Shown here: positions 44,001 to 51,201 of the stretch, piece after piece
How the letters are laid out: the number at the start of each line of letters is the position of its first letter
How positions within the stretch are numbered: position 1 is the first letter of the stretch
Assembly: GCF_030413175.1 (NCBI RefSeq)
Contig: NZ_CP129212.1
Location: 6,528,501 to 6,592,500, forward strand
Direction of reading: 5' to 3'
DNA from: Bradyrhizobium roseum
Lineage (GTDB): Bacteria; Pseudomonadota; Alphaproteobacteria; Rhizobiales; Xanthobacteraceae
DNA: 64,000 nt
Position numbers and translations under genes: made by a program
Notes under the pieces: generated by a model
Seen by the model: the letters and a program-made list of their open reading frames with translations, nothing else
What the model was told of the DNA's origin: nothing
The model's database searches: none

Positions 44001-44213
44001 TGGTTGCTTCTTCTTGCACTGAATACCGACGAGCTTCTTGGTATTGCCTTTGCGATAGCCCAAAAGGTCAATGCCGTATTGTGACTGACCGGAGCGCCCT
44101 AAACGCTTCACACTGGGATCTTCCAACAATTCCTGAAAAAGCACGACGCACTTGCGTTCGAAGTCGGCGTGGTTCTTTGGAATTCCGATATGTGTTGGCG
44201 TGTAGCCCGACAT
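38058..44213 (-). CDS. Giant 2051-residue protein with PD-(D/E)XK-like and PIN-like nuclease domains; candidate defence protein
   Basis: I do not recognise this gene as a named system. Residues about 10-150 look like a restriction-endonuclease fold: Glu19 in the first helix, SGQSQYGIDLLGY with Asp49, then LVGIQCKKK with Gln65 and Lys67 (D...QxK variant), and a strand EYIIVTTGG. Residues about 165-900 are charged amphipathic helices like TPR or other solenoid repeats. Residues about 918-1265 resemble a PIN domain with a large insert: RRLALDNTSIFTL (Asp925), ISPATLSSL, AADDRFLNK (Asp1205/1206) and CVSTLEIIAALNSRGIISES. Residues 1300-2051 are again helical. No Walker A or TIR/HEPN motif was seen. 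Hand counts of single 60-base lines gave 50 percent GC here (41401) and 72 percent at 45721. It stands alone. Domain calls are by eye; defence is inference. Confidence 0.75.
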   Translation of the reverse strand: MSGYTPTHIGIPKNHADFERKCVVLFQELLEDPSVKRLGRSGQSQYGIDLLGYRKGNTKKLVGIQCKKKQPNKALTTTEVRTEVRRALKYKPQLSEYIIVTTGGDDTELDKLATALTKQQRERGRRVRIQVWGWETLEDYIDRYPAAKEAFDPGASPAVKEVKGKLDRITKRLKAQPTAQQISDQFASLTEKVERRTSIDDDRLPTAVADRELASEVSRINRRRGFIESKTADEFSSLAQRILNGDLAKASYDLQADSLERAARSNVSPENVDRAKVFHAEALKRKPGLDTSFYDALLPSAVGHPNDTLRALRRLDTCEARSALFGQLTRNDGTKKALQWAKSLGVGVADLDAGGALNLLLQRIGNDEYDAALRDAELLSEAQLNALPALYMIRSGLLLSSILPKDQRHIPFQGVPINPKMLQFNSLESTPATLVKARLELETALSVVSDLKLVQIQPLLEEQILWLRLEDPTKYEAARQQIEREIKDPKHTLSRVRLALAYGIPFNQEALKRRLTAEKEFGNWTNEEQFAAFLLAWHSEDLSELADFFDTYRSILYEQKPFDLVTLLGIELEALSRIGRFDDARVRLAEKRGSLVDDENAARMEDLIASLEKGDEVERLRKLFESTGELNHLRLLIALLVSKRDHRQLASYAPQLLKESQRVEDYDISQKALFADGQYKQVLELAQGYPELHKLRDDFMAVEGWSYFYLGRTLEARTIARALVSRREDSGDRELDINTAIESGDWSYLQAIVAREASRIDMLDAKLLIRLARIAFESGSLYVDKFRDAAIEREPDSPEILVAAYHLSIERGEEYQETRAHEWLQKAVELSTEDGPIQSVKLKDVVDRTSGWNKRVDDIEAMLAGAQVPLYMAARGLNRKPVEFILGTALRNARSSDTRHQFPVLAFSGSRALFDLSGVRRLALDNTSIFTLEFLGLLQKIIDAFDQIIISPATLSSLFTDRQSIRFRQPSEVKKARKIKKLLADGRLKTLRMLKTDAEVAALDIDPDLQTLLDKARETKGVVVRSAPVHKLRSFLEEEADLASYSDVLTDTLAALALVQNKITAPTESNASTYLSQVDKGWKAKAPLNKSTTAYLDQLSVTYLNHVGILDAFISSVATVYVPEEIEVHCDAVLRGEESSSDLLNSVERIRTTLNAALDKGSVSFSSRRISRRESTDSDDDEPSVSFPSLDILSNLSDIDAIAADDRFLNKEAAWSDGSSRIPCVSTLEIIAALNSRGIISESQKYSLLNRLREGGYYAVPVDAVELLDGLGRSSVEDGKLVEARELVTIRENLTIALRSRMHSALETPWVDHTRLIVHQSLRSLWSDESSSTSTIPRADWLLAVLPLPVRLVYDAADDARWSAAFEKTSALMGLMLSPPAVSKGRQVEYSDWVEARLAAPARAKHPAMLDRAIAVLSEFYRRMIEAEGEIPIGLRKRFVAEMAMNLHANIERQLVETDEIAAAIGIKTTPVITLNGTHSVVVESFVAALRLAMAGRKSAKIERPDGTKTDVKLQFVTPNAVMVTFDNASFTFAEADVLSNRKAGRKRALKRVFSQKPLTRSEESLWLDRAEAGAFTAVEYTELLGQLRETPENVIGALSGPQTLNSEKLIPRDLSYYTRLVGPVQKHPSFADYIADEQNEHRKLLLERGPVGLRRLAYSAISRPLIPFGDLEALPLSEIAKLTTAADPFSLMFGFEVCQDRFSNGEKAAAKLGTTFLKKLLADEKWLQSRLEVFSACAVIGTVTLRPVANEPSPPLSWYRMAVLSHAGVLTTALAGLTKTDKFFEWSARDFGSTYLWHTALDARHDPRWESEWISPEALRAELIGRCYNALMLLPSDKRPKDWTVLIDEALSGLDTKLFAFFPGPLDGFLPLHSPIQAEAAFNEVRLLLKGRSSFKRAPGIILLAYGGAIDARLKDEIFRLLEASNEQLAKLTTADQVLRSCAYIAAINRDEELATAVVTRCLRLISPQTKPDVVLRIFLISMKACAAHPDPSRYYREAATVATRFAYAAPLDAAHELRTVLEEMKCRDPRLAGSFGRAEAILEVALGSV

Positions 44214-45062
44214 TTATTCGAACGCCCCCATTTCAGGAGCGACCCGTATTGCCGTCTCGCTGAAGTATTCGAAGTCTAATGTGCTTTCTCCATTGGACCT
44301 TGGGGACAGTCTCACAACTCTAAGTTATCACCAGCATTTAGGAGAAATAGCGTGTACAGGTGAGTTCGCAGCTATGTTGCGTTACTGCAGATTTTGGACT
44401 GAGACTTTTTTGGGCCATAGTCGATGGTCGCCGCGGCGAACTCGCACGCGAATTGCCAAGCGTCCGCTGTCTAACCATCTCGCGCTAAAAGCGGGGTGGC
44501 TGGATTAGAAAAGGATCGACCTCCCCCCCCCCGACCGGCGGAAATAGGCGATCGTATGTCAGGGACCGATACTAAGGCGCAAAAGCGGGGATTGGTACTG
44601 CTGGTGTGGGTCGCGCGGCAGTCCAGGCGACTGACTCCCAATTCAGTGCAATCGGGGCGGACGCGCTGACTTAGGCAGAGTGCCAGGGTCGGGCGGCAGT
44701 CCTGATCGAACCGTCTCCTCCGATAGTCTCTCCAAAACGGGAATATTCCCGGAAACAGCTGGAGACTTTCTGGGATTTCCTCCTCAAGTTTGGCAAAGCG
44801 GGAGTCCAGAGACCGGAGCAAGCGCAGCATGAACAATCCGGCGAACACATGCCGGGACCAGCTCCGCCGTGATCAAGATTTTCACCGGCTGAAACGACAC
44901 AAACCCTGAGCAGCCCGTAGACACTTCCACGGATGCGAACCTTCCGTGGGCTATCGAGCGCAAGGATTCGCGTGGGATGCTAATCCCGACGCCGGGAGCC
45001 GCGGCTGTTGTTCACACAGCGTTGACACGCCATCTGCTCAGGAGCTTAAAATCAAAGGAAAA
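44214..45062. other. Intergenic region between giant gene and initiator tRNA
   Basis: 849 bp without a supported gene. The first part should hold the promoter of the giant gene. ORFs on either strand (for example minus 44471-44848) have no recognisable domain and unusual composition. A run of ten C lies at 44523-44532. No integrase, transposase or direct repeat of the tRNA 3' end was found. Confidence 0.55.
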
Positions 45063-45087
45063 GCCGCTAAGTCTTTGACTTAGCGGC
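45063..45087 (-). terminator. Rho-independent terminator of the tRNA gene
   Basis: Perfect 11-bp stem GCCGCTAAGTC / GACTTAGCGGC with a three-base loop; on the minus strand TTTTCCTTT follows. Begins seven bases after the tRNA 3' end. Confidence 0.85.
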
Positions 45088-45093
45088 CTTTTC

Positions 45094-45170
<77 letters not shown>

Positions 45171-45499
45171 TTAAACCGTTGCGCTACCTTCGAAAAGCCG
45201 GTGCCGAAACGATCCCGGCGACGCCGGATGGCGCCGATCGATCCCGTTCGGAGGCTTCCTGAGAAGGCGACCCGGGCCGAAGCCATCGGGTGCGAGGGGT
45301 ATGTATCAACGTCCCCTCGCTTTGGAAAGGGGAAAAGGCTCCGCGTTTGAGTATTTTATGACAGCAAAAACGAGGGTTTGAGGGGACAAAACCGGCCCTT
45401 GGAACCGCTCTTGCCATAAACGCCGCAAAAGTGGAGTTTTGCACCTTAAAGCGCGGCCGATCGGGCTGCCAGAACAAGAACTTCCGGGGGAGTGGAGCG
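45171..45499. other. Intergenic region between tRNA and GMC oxidoreductase gene
   Basis: 329 bp that must hold the tRNA promoter (near 45175-45220, minus strand) and the GMC promoter. No gene, repeat or terminator was recognised. Confidence 0.5.
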
Positions 45500-47107
45500 G
45501 TGGCGGATACTTTCGATTTCGTGGTGGTGGGCGGCGGCTCGGGCGGCTGCACGGTGGCGGGGCGGCTGTCGGAGGATCCTGCCACGTCGGTGGCGGTGCT
45601 GGATGCCGGCGGCAGGAACGACAATTGGGTGGTTACCACGCCGTTCGCGCTGGTGCTGATGGTCGCCGGCAACGTCAACAACTGGGCCTTCAACACCGTG
45701 CCGCAAAAGGGCCTCAACGGCCGCATCGGCTATCAGCCGCGCGGCAAGGGCCTCGGCGGCTCGTCCGCCATCAACGCGATGGTCTATATCCGCGGCCACC
45801 GCGCCGATTACGACCAATGGGCCGCGCTCGGCAACGGCGGCTGGTCGTTCGCCGACGTGCTGCCCTATTTCAAGCGCGCCGAGAACAATGCCGATTTCGA
45901 CGGCGAGTATCATGGCAAGGGCGGCCCGCTCGCCGTCAACAAATCGCGCACCGGCAATCCGGTGCAGGAGATTTTCCTGCAGGGCGCGAGGGAAGCGCAA
46001 TTCCGCCTGCGCGAGGATTTCAATGCCGACGACCACGAAGGCCTCGGCATCTATCAACTGACGCAGAAGAACGGCGAACGCTGCAGCGCCGCGCGCGCCT
46101 ATCTGCATCCGCACATGGGCCACCGCGCGAACCTGCGCGTCGAGACCCACGCCCACGCCACCCGCATCCTGTTCGAAGGCAAGCGCGCGGTCGGCGTCGA
46201 GTATCGCCAGGGCAAGGAGCTGAAGCAAATACGCGCCCGGCGCGAGGTGATCGTGTCCTCGGGCGCCTTCCAGACGCCGCAACTGCTGATGCTCTCCGGC
46301 GTCGGCGACAGCGCCGTGCTCGGCAAGCACGGTATCGCCACCGTGCATCATTCGCCCGGCGTGGGCCAGAACCTGCAGGATCATCCGGATTTCGTGTTCG
46401 GCTACATGTCCGACAATCCCCATTTCAACGGCATTTCCCTCAAGGCGCTGCCGCGCCTGCTGCGGGCCATCGGGCAATATCGGCGCGAACGACGGGGGCC
46501 GATGACGTCGAATTTTGCCGAGTGCGGCGGCTTCCTGAAAACGCGGCCCGACCTCGACATCCCCGACATCCAGCTGCATTTCGGCATGGCGCTGGCCGAC
46601 GACCACGGCCGCAAGCGCCACCGCGGCACCGGCTTCACCTGCCACGTCTGCCTGCTGCGGCCAAAGAGCCGCGGCGAGGTCACGATCGGCAGCGCCGATC
46701 CGTTTGCGCCGCCGGTGATCGACCCGAACTTCTTCGGCGATCCCGACGACCTGGAAACCATGGTGGCAGGCTTCAAGACCACGCGGCGGCTGATGGAGAC
46801 GCCGGCGCTGCGCGCGTTGCAGAAGAAGGACATGTTCACCGAAGGCGTGCACAGCGACGACGACATCCGCCAGCTGCTGCGCGCCCGCGTCGACACCGTC
46901 TATCACCCGGTCGGCACGGCGAAGATGGGCGTCAACGATCCGATGGCCGTGGTCGATCCGAAGCTGAAAGTCTACGGCGTCGAGGGTTTGCGCGTGGTCG
47001 ACGCCTCGGTCATGCCGACGCTGATCGGCGGCAACACCAATGCGCCGACCATCATGATCGGCGAGAAGGCCGCCGACATGATAAGAGCGGAGATGCGGGC
47101 GGGTTAA
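45500..47107 (+). CDS. GMC-family FAD-dependent alcohol/choline dehydrogenase
   Basis: A 535-residue flavoprotein oxidising an alcohol. FAD site FVVVGGGSGGCTVAGRLSED (residues 6-25), GMC signature 1 GKGLGGSSAINAMVYIRG near 83, signature 2 in SGAFQTPQLLMLSGVG near 252, and catalytic His in YHPVGTAKMG near 470 with Asn in GGNTNAPTIMI near 513. The GTG at 45500 fits a GGGGGAG ribosome-binding site and starts exactly at the FAD motif. It heads the plus-strand catabolic run. Best general relatives are BetA/AlkJ-like dehydrogenases; the natural alcohol is not known. Confidence 0.92.
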   Translation: MADTFDFVVVGGGSGGCTVAGRLSEDPATSVAVLDAGGRNDNWVVTTPFALVLMVAGNVNNWAFNTVPQKGLNGRIGYQPRGKGLGGSSAINAMVYIRGHRADYDQWAALGNGGWSFADVLPYFKRAENNADFDGEYHGKGGPLAVNKSRTGNPVQEIFLQGAREAQFRLREDFNADDHEGLGIYQLTQKNGERCSAARAYLHPHMGHRANLRVETHAHATRILFEGKRAVGVEYRQGKELKQIRARREVIVSSGAFQTPQLLMLSGVGDSAVLGKHGIATVHHSPGVGQNLQDHPDFVFGYMSDNPHFNGISLKALPRLLRAIGQYRRERRGPMTSNFAECGGFLKTRPDLDIPDIQLHFGMALADDHGRKRHRGTGFTCHVCLLRPKSRGEVTIGSADPFAPPVIDPNFFGDPDDLETMVAGFKTTRRLMETPALRALQKKDMFTEGVHSDDDIRQLLRARVDTVYHPVGTAKMGVNDPMAVVDPKLKVYGVEGLRVVDASVMPTLIGGNTNAPTIMIGEKAADMIRAEMRAG

Positions 47108-47135
47108 GTGGTCCGTCATTGCGTGAATCGTAGCA

Positions 47136-47223
47136 GTAGCCCGGATGAGCTCTTGCGACATCCGGGGAAACTGTTTCCGCAGAGAGGCTGTTCCCGGATA
47201 TCGCAAGAGCTCATCCGGGCTAC
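47136..47223. repeat. REP-like long palindrome (GTAGCCCGGATGAGC family)
   Basis: GTAGCCCGGATGAGCTCTTG and its complement CAAGAGCTCATCCGGGCTAC bracket an 88-bp element with an inner CCGGG/CCCGG stem. Such elements are abundant in Bradyrhizobium intergenic regions as I recall; here it lies between the GMC and SDR genes and could fold in RNA. Confidence 0.8.
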
Positions 47224-47359
47224 GGACTCTCATGCGTGGAGAGAGCTGGTTTGCGGGATCGTATTATGCGTTATCGAAGGCTTATCAGCACCGTTCGACT
47301 TGGCTAGAGTGGCCGACATCAGACCAGCAAACATCATCTGACATGACGGGAGTGAAACA

Positions 47360-48145
47360 GTGGATCTTGGGATCAAAGGCCGCCGCGCCATCGTTTGTGC
47401 ATCGAGCAAGGGCCTGGGACGCGCCTGCGCCATCGCGCTGGCCAATGAAGGCGTGCATGTCACGCTGACCGCGCGCGGCGCGGAGGCGCTGAAGCAGACC
47501 GCCGATGAGATCCGCCAGGCCAATCCGTCCGTCACCGTGACCGAGATCGTCGGCGACATCACGACGCCGCAGGGCCGCGCGGATGTGCTGAAGGCCTGCC
47601 CGGAGCCGGATATCCTCATCAACAATGCCGGCGGCCCGCCGCCCGGCGATTTCCGCAACTGGACCCGCGACGACTGGATCAAGGCAATCGACGCCAACAT
47701 GCTGACGCCGATCGAGCTGATCAAGGCGACCGTGGATGGCATGATGGCGCGGAAATTCGGCCGCATCGTCAACATCACCTCGGCCGCGGTGAAGTCGCCG
47801 ATCGAGGTGCTCGGCCTCTCCAACGGCGCCCGCGCCGGCCTCACCGGCTTTGTCGCCGGCATCGCGCGGAAAACCGTGATCAACAACGTCACCATCAACG
47901 GCCTGCTGCCGGGCCCGTTCAATACCGACCGCGTGCGTGGACCGGTGGCCAAGGTCGAGGCCGACAGGCGCGGCATCACCGTCGACCAGCTGCTGGCCGA
48001 GCGCGCAAAACTCAATCCGGCCGGCCGCTTCGGCGACCCCGAGGAGTTCGGGCTCGCCTGCGCCTTCCTGTGCGCCGACAAGGCCGGCTTCATCACCGGC
48101 CAGAACATCCTGCTCGACGGCGGCGCGTTTCCGGGCACGCTGTGA
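47360..48145 (+). CDS. SDR-family protein of the FabG-like, active-site-variant subgroup
   Basis: A 261-residue Rossmann protein annotated in relatives as 3-oxoacyl-ACP reductase. Cofactor loop CASSKGLGRACA near residue 13 lacks the first Gly of TGxxxGxG, NNAGG is near 90, Ser in NITSAAVKSP near 141. The expected YxxxK reads SNGARAG, so both Tyr and Lys are absent, as in the known BKR-like subgroup with incomplete catalytic residues. Length and C-terminal GQNILLDGGAFPGTL are standard. Its stop overlaps the next start (GTGA), so it is coupled to the quinone oxidoreductase. Enzymatic role uncertain. Confidence 0.87.
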   Translation: MDLGIKGRRAIVCASSKGLGRACAIALANEGVHVTLTARGAEALKQTADEIRQANPSVTVTEIVGDITTPQGRADVLKACPEPDILINNAGGPPPGDFRNWTRDDWIKAIDANMLTPIELIKATVDGMMARKFGRIVNITSAAVKSPIEVLGLSNGARAGLTGFVAGIARKTVINNVTINGLLPGPFNTDRVRGPVAKVEADRRGITVDQLLAERAKLNPAGRFGDPEEFGLACAFLCADKAGFITGQNILLDGGAFPGTL

Positions 48146-49131
48146 AGGCGGTCTGGTACGAGCGGACGGGGCCGGCACCCGATGTTCTGACCTATGGCGA
48201 GATGCCGACGCCGAACGCCGGCCCGGGCGAAGTCCGCGTGCGGCTGGAGGCGTCCGGGGTCAATCCCGCCGATGTCGGCCGCCGCGGCGGCAGCTATCGC
48301 GCGATGGAATATCCGCGCGTCATTCCCAACAGCGATGGTGCGGGGATCATCGACCAGGTCGGCGACGGCGTCACGCGGCTCACGGCCGGCCAACGGGTCT
48401 GGCTGTTCAACGGCCAGCGCAACGGCCGCGCGTTCGGTACCGCGGCTGAATACATCGCGCTCGCCGAACATCTGGTGACGCCGCTGCCGGACAATCTCAC
48501 GTTTGCGGAAGGCGCGACCCTCGGCATCCCCGCCATGACGGCGTGGACCTGCCTCTATGGCGACGGTCCGATCGTGGGACAGACGGTGCTGGTCACCGGC
48601 GGCGCCGGCGCCGTCGGGCACTACGCGGTGCAGCTCGCCAAATGGGGCGGCGCCAGGGTGATCGCCACCGTCAGCTCGGCGGCCAAGGGCGAGCAGGCGC
48701 GGCTGGCCGGCGCCGACCTTGTCGTCAATTACAGGAACGAGGATGTCGTCGCCAAGGCGATGGCCTTCACCGGCCAGCGCGGCGTCGACCGCGTCGTCGA
48801 TGTCGATTTCGGCGGCAATATCGCGACCACGCTGAAGCTGATGGGCATGAATTCGACGATCGCGGTCTATGCCACCAACGGCAACCGCACGCCCGTGGTG
48901 CCGATGCGCGAGCTGATGGAGAAATGCATCGCGCTGCGCGCGCTGGTGCTGTTCGCGCTGCCCCCGCCTCTGCTCGCCGCGGCGCAGGCCGACATTTCAA
49001 AGTGGCTGGCGGCGGGCAAGCGCCTTCACAACGTCGCCGCGCAGTTCGCGCTGTCGGATACGGCGCAGGCCCATCTGGCGGTGGAGAAAGGCGACAAGCT
49101 CGGCACGGTCATCGTCGACTGCGCGCGATAA
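48142..49131 (+). CDS. NADPH:quinone oxidoreductase (zinc-free MDR family)
   Basis: A 329-residue medium-chain reductase. GroES-like N-terminal domain (PADVGRRGG, VIPNSDGAGIIDQVGDGV) lacks the Cys/His zinc ligands; Rossmann domain has VLVTGGAGAVGHYAVQLAK near 155. It reduces quinones or other enones with NADPH. The GTG at 48142 overlaps the upstream stop and starts VKAVWYERTGP, the family N-terminus; the longer frame reads into the SDR gene. Confidence 0.9.
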   Translation: MKAVWYERTGPAPDVLTYGEMPTPNAGPGEVRVRLEASGVNPADVGRRGGSYRAMEYPRVIPNSDGAGIIDQVGDGVTRLTAGQRVWLFNGQRNGRAFGTAAEYIALAEHLVTPLPDNLTFAEGATLGIPAMTAWTCLYGDGPIVGQTVLVTGGAGAVGHYAVQLAKWGGARVIATVSSAAKGEQARLAGADLVVNYRNEDVVAKAMAFTGQRGVDRVVDVDFGGNIATTLKLMGMNSTIAVYATNGNRTPVVPMRELMEKCIALRALVLFALPPPLLAAAQADISKWLAAGKRLHNVAAQFALSDTAQAHLAVEKGDKLGTVIVDCAR

Positions 49132-49177
49132 AATAAAAAACAGATCGACAACAAATACAGACAGGGGGAAACGCCGG

Positions 49178-50023
49178 ATGCACTGGACCGTGGGCAAGGT
49201 CAAAATCACAAAGGTCGTCGAACTGGAGACCGTCGGCAGCACCCGCTTCATCCTGCCGCTCGCGACCAACGAGGAAATCCAGAAACTGCCCTGGCTGATC
49301 CCGCATTTCGCCACCGAGGAAGGCCGGCTGAAGATGTCGATCCACTCGCTGCTGGTCGAAACGCCGTCGCGGCGGATCATCGTCGATACCGGGCTCGGCA
49401 ATGACAAGCAGGGCCGCAACGTGCCGACCTGGAATAACCGCAAGGATCCATTTCTCGAAACCCTGACGGCGGCGGGCTTTCCGCCCGACAGCATCGACAC
49501 CGTGCTGTGCACGCATCTGCATGTCGACCATGTCGGCTGGAATACGGTTCTGGTCGGCGGCAAATGGGTGCCGACCTTCGCCAACGCCCGGTACGTGTTC
49601 GGCAGGACCGAGTTCGAACATTGGCGCGACCACAGCGAGGGCCCGGCGCATCAGGCGGTGTTCGGCGATTCCGTGGAGCCGATCGCCGACGCCGGCAAGG
49701 CCGACCTCGTCGCCAGCGATGCCCGCCTTGCGGATGAAATCACCCTGATCCCGACGCCGGGCCACAGCCCCGGCCATATGAGCATCCACATCCAGTCGGA
49801 CGGCGAGGAAGGCCTGCTGACGGGGGACGTGGCGCACCACCCCTGCCAGATGGCGCATCTCGACTGGTCGTCCACGGCCGATTCAGATCCCAAACAGTCG
49901 GCCGAAACCCGCCGCGAGCTGTTTTCGCGCTTTGCCGACACGCCGACACTGGTGATCGGCGGCCACTTCAATGCCGGCCACATCAAGCGCGAAGGCGATG
50001 CGTTTAAGTTTGTGGCACTGTAG
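49178..50023 (+). CDS. MBL-fold metallohydrolase (paralogue 1)
   Basis: A 281-residue binuclear zinc hydrolase of the AHL-lactonase/AttM-like branch. Metal motif CTHLHVDHVGWN near 109, His in TPGHSPGHMSIH near 190, Asp in LLTGDVAHHP near 210, and His in IGGHFNAGH near 265 are all present. No signal peptide. It shares motif order and spacing with the second MBL gene at 52332. In such catabolic runs these proteins often open lactones or esters; substrate is not known. The stop codon lies inside a REP-like element. Confidence 0.88.
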   Translation: MHWTVGKVKITKVVELETVGSTRFILPLATNEEIQKLPWLIPHFATEEGRLKMSIHSLLVETPSRRIIVDTGLGNDKQGRNVPTWNNRKDPFLETLTAAGFPPDSIDTVLCTHLHVDHVGWNTVLVGGKWVPTFANARYVFGRTEFEHWRDHSEGPAHQAVFGDSVEPIADAGKADLVASDARLADEITLIPTPGHSPGHMSIHIQSDGEEGLLTGDVAHHPCQMAHLDWSSTADSDPKQSAETRRELFSRFADTPTLVIGGHFNAGHIKREGDAFKFVAL

Positions 50024-50111
50024 GGTGGCAAAGCGCAGCGTGCCCACCATTCAAAGTTGCGCCTGATGACAGATGGTGGGCACGGCGCAAGGGCGCCTTT
50101 GCCCACCCTAC
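50020..50111. repeat. REP-like palindrome (GTAGGGTGG family) overlapping a stop codon
   Basis: GTAGGGTGGCAAAGCG...GTGCCCACCAT and ATGGTGGGCAC...CTTTGCCCACCCTAC form an imperfect inverted repeat of about 92 bp. The TAG of the element is used as the stop of the MBL gene. Confidence 0.75.
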
Positions 50112-50229
50112 CCTGCGCTTTAGGCGGTTGAATTTCCTGCCCCGCTGTTCCATGAAGCTTCTGAAGTTACGGAAATTGCCCGGAAATCCCAAAAAAACCC
50201 GTTAGAGAAACCCCGCAGGGAGTAATAAA

Positions 50230-51072
50230 ATGAAGCTTGTTCGTTACGGCGCCAAGGGCGCGGAAAAGCCCGGCCTGATCGATAAATCCGGCCAGTTGCG
50301 CGATCTTTCCGCGCATGTGAAGGACCTCGACGGCGAGGCCTATGCGCCGGCCTCGCTCGCCAAGCTCGCCGCACTGGACACCTCCAAACTCCCGGCCGTC
50401 GACGGCAAGCAGCGTTTTGGCGCGCCGGTCACCGGCATCTCGAAATTCGTCGCCATCGGTCTGAACTATGCGGACCACGCCAAGGAGACCGGCTCGCCGA
50501 TCCCGACCGAGCCGATCTTCTTCATCAAGGCCAACACCGCGCTGAGCGGCCCCCATGACCCGGTCGAAAAGCCGCGCGGCTCGACCAAGCTCGACTGGGA
50601 ATGCGAAATCGCCGCCATCATCGGCACCCGCGCCAAGTATGTCAGCGAAGCCGACGCACTCAACCATGTCGCCGGCTACTGCGTCTGCAACGACGTCTCC
50701 GAGCGCAATTTCCAGATCGAACGTCTCGGCCAGTGGACCAAGGGCAAGTCGCACGACACCTTCGGCCCCGTGGGCCCGTGGCTGGTGACCAAGGACGAAA
50801 TTCCGGACGTGCAGAAGCTGTCGATGTGGCTCGACGTCAACGGCCAGCGCCGCCAGACCGGATCGACCTCGACCATGATCTTCTCGATGGCGAAGTGCAT
50901 TTCCTACGTCTCGCAATTCATGACGCTGCTGCCCGGCGACATCGTCACGACAGGCACGCCGCCCGGCGTCGGCACCGGCATGAAGCCGCCGCAATTCCTC
51001 AATGTCGGCGACGTCGTCACGCTCGGCATCGAGGGCCTCGGCGAACAGCGGCAGGAAATCATCGCGGCGTGA
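50230..51072 (+). CDS. Fumarylacetoacetate hydrolase-family protein
   Basis: A 280-residue metal-dependent C-C hydrolase or hydratase/decarboxylase-like enzyme. N-terminal small domain (1-70), then GLNYADHAKETG near 78, PIFFIKANTALSGP near 95, metal ligands in KLDWECEIAAIIG near 122 (two Glu) and an Asp in GYCVCNDVSERNFQ near 153, and a C-terminal TGTPPGVG loop near 240. This is the 2-hydroxyhepta-2,4-diene-1,7-dioate isomerase/ureidoglycolate lyase-like branch. GAGTAATAAA precedes the ATG. Together with the GST and MBL genes it suggests processing of a ring-cleavage product. Confidence 0.9.
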   Translation: MKLVRYGAKGAEKPGLIDKSGQLRDLSAHVKDLDGEAYAPASLAKLAALDTSKLPAVDGKQRFGAPVTGISKFVAIGLNYADHAKETGSPIPTEPIFFIKANTALSGPHDPVEKPRGSTKLDWECEIAAIIGTRAKYVSEADALNHVAGYCVCNDVSERNFQIERLGQWTKGKSHDTFGPVGPWLVTKDEIPDVQKLSMWLDVNGQRRQTGSTSTMIFSMAKCISYVSQFMTLLPGDIVTTGTPPGVGTGMKPPQFLNVGDVVTLGIEGLGEQRQEIIAA

Positions 51073-51092
51073 GGCAGACGCCGCCCGTGCCG

Positions 51093-51182
51093 TCGTCATG
51101 CCCGGCCTTGTGCCGGGCATCCACGTCTCACTTCCACATCAGCGCAAGACGTAGATGGCCGGGTCAAGCCCGGCCATGACGA
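51093..51182. repeat. REP-like palindrome (TCGTCATGCCCGG family)
   Basis: TCGTCATGCCCGG-CCGGGCATCCACGTCT and its complement AGACGTAGATGGCCGGG-CCCGGCCATGACGA form a double hairpin of about 90 bp. The same family recurs at 59290-59406. Confidence 0.8.
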
Positions 51183-51201
51183 GAACAAAGGAAACAACAA
51201 A

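Noticed and set aside
38058..44213. STAND/AVS-type NTPase in the giant protein
   Set aside because: No GxxxxGK[ST] Walker A or matching Walker B could be found along the protein, so it is not called an Avs or NLR-like protein.
44471..44848. A 125-codon minus-strand ORF between giant gene and tRNA
   Set aside because: No recognisable domain, crosses the ten-C run, and has no good ribosome-binding site; left as non-coding.
45439..47233. Two very long ORFs (one on each strand) overlapping the GMC gene
   Set aside because: Composition is Arg/His-rich and meaningless; the GMC frame carries all motifs. They reflect third-position GC bias.
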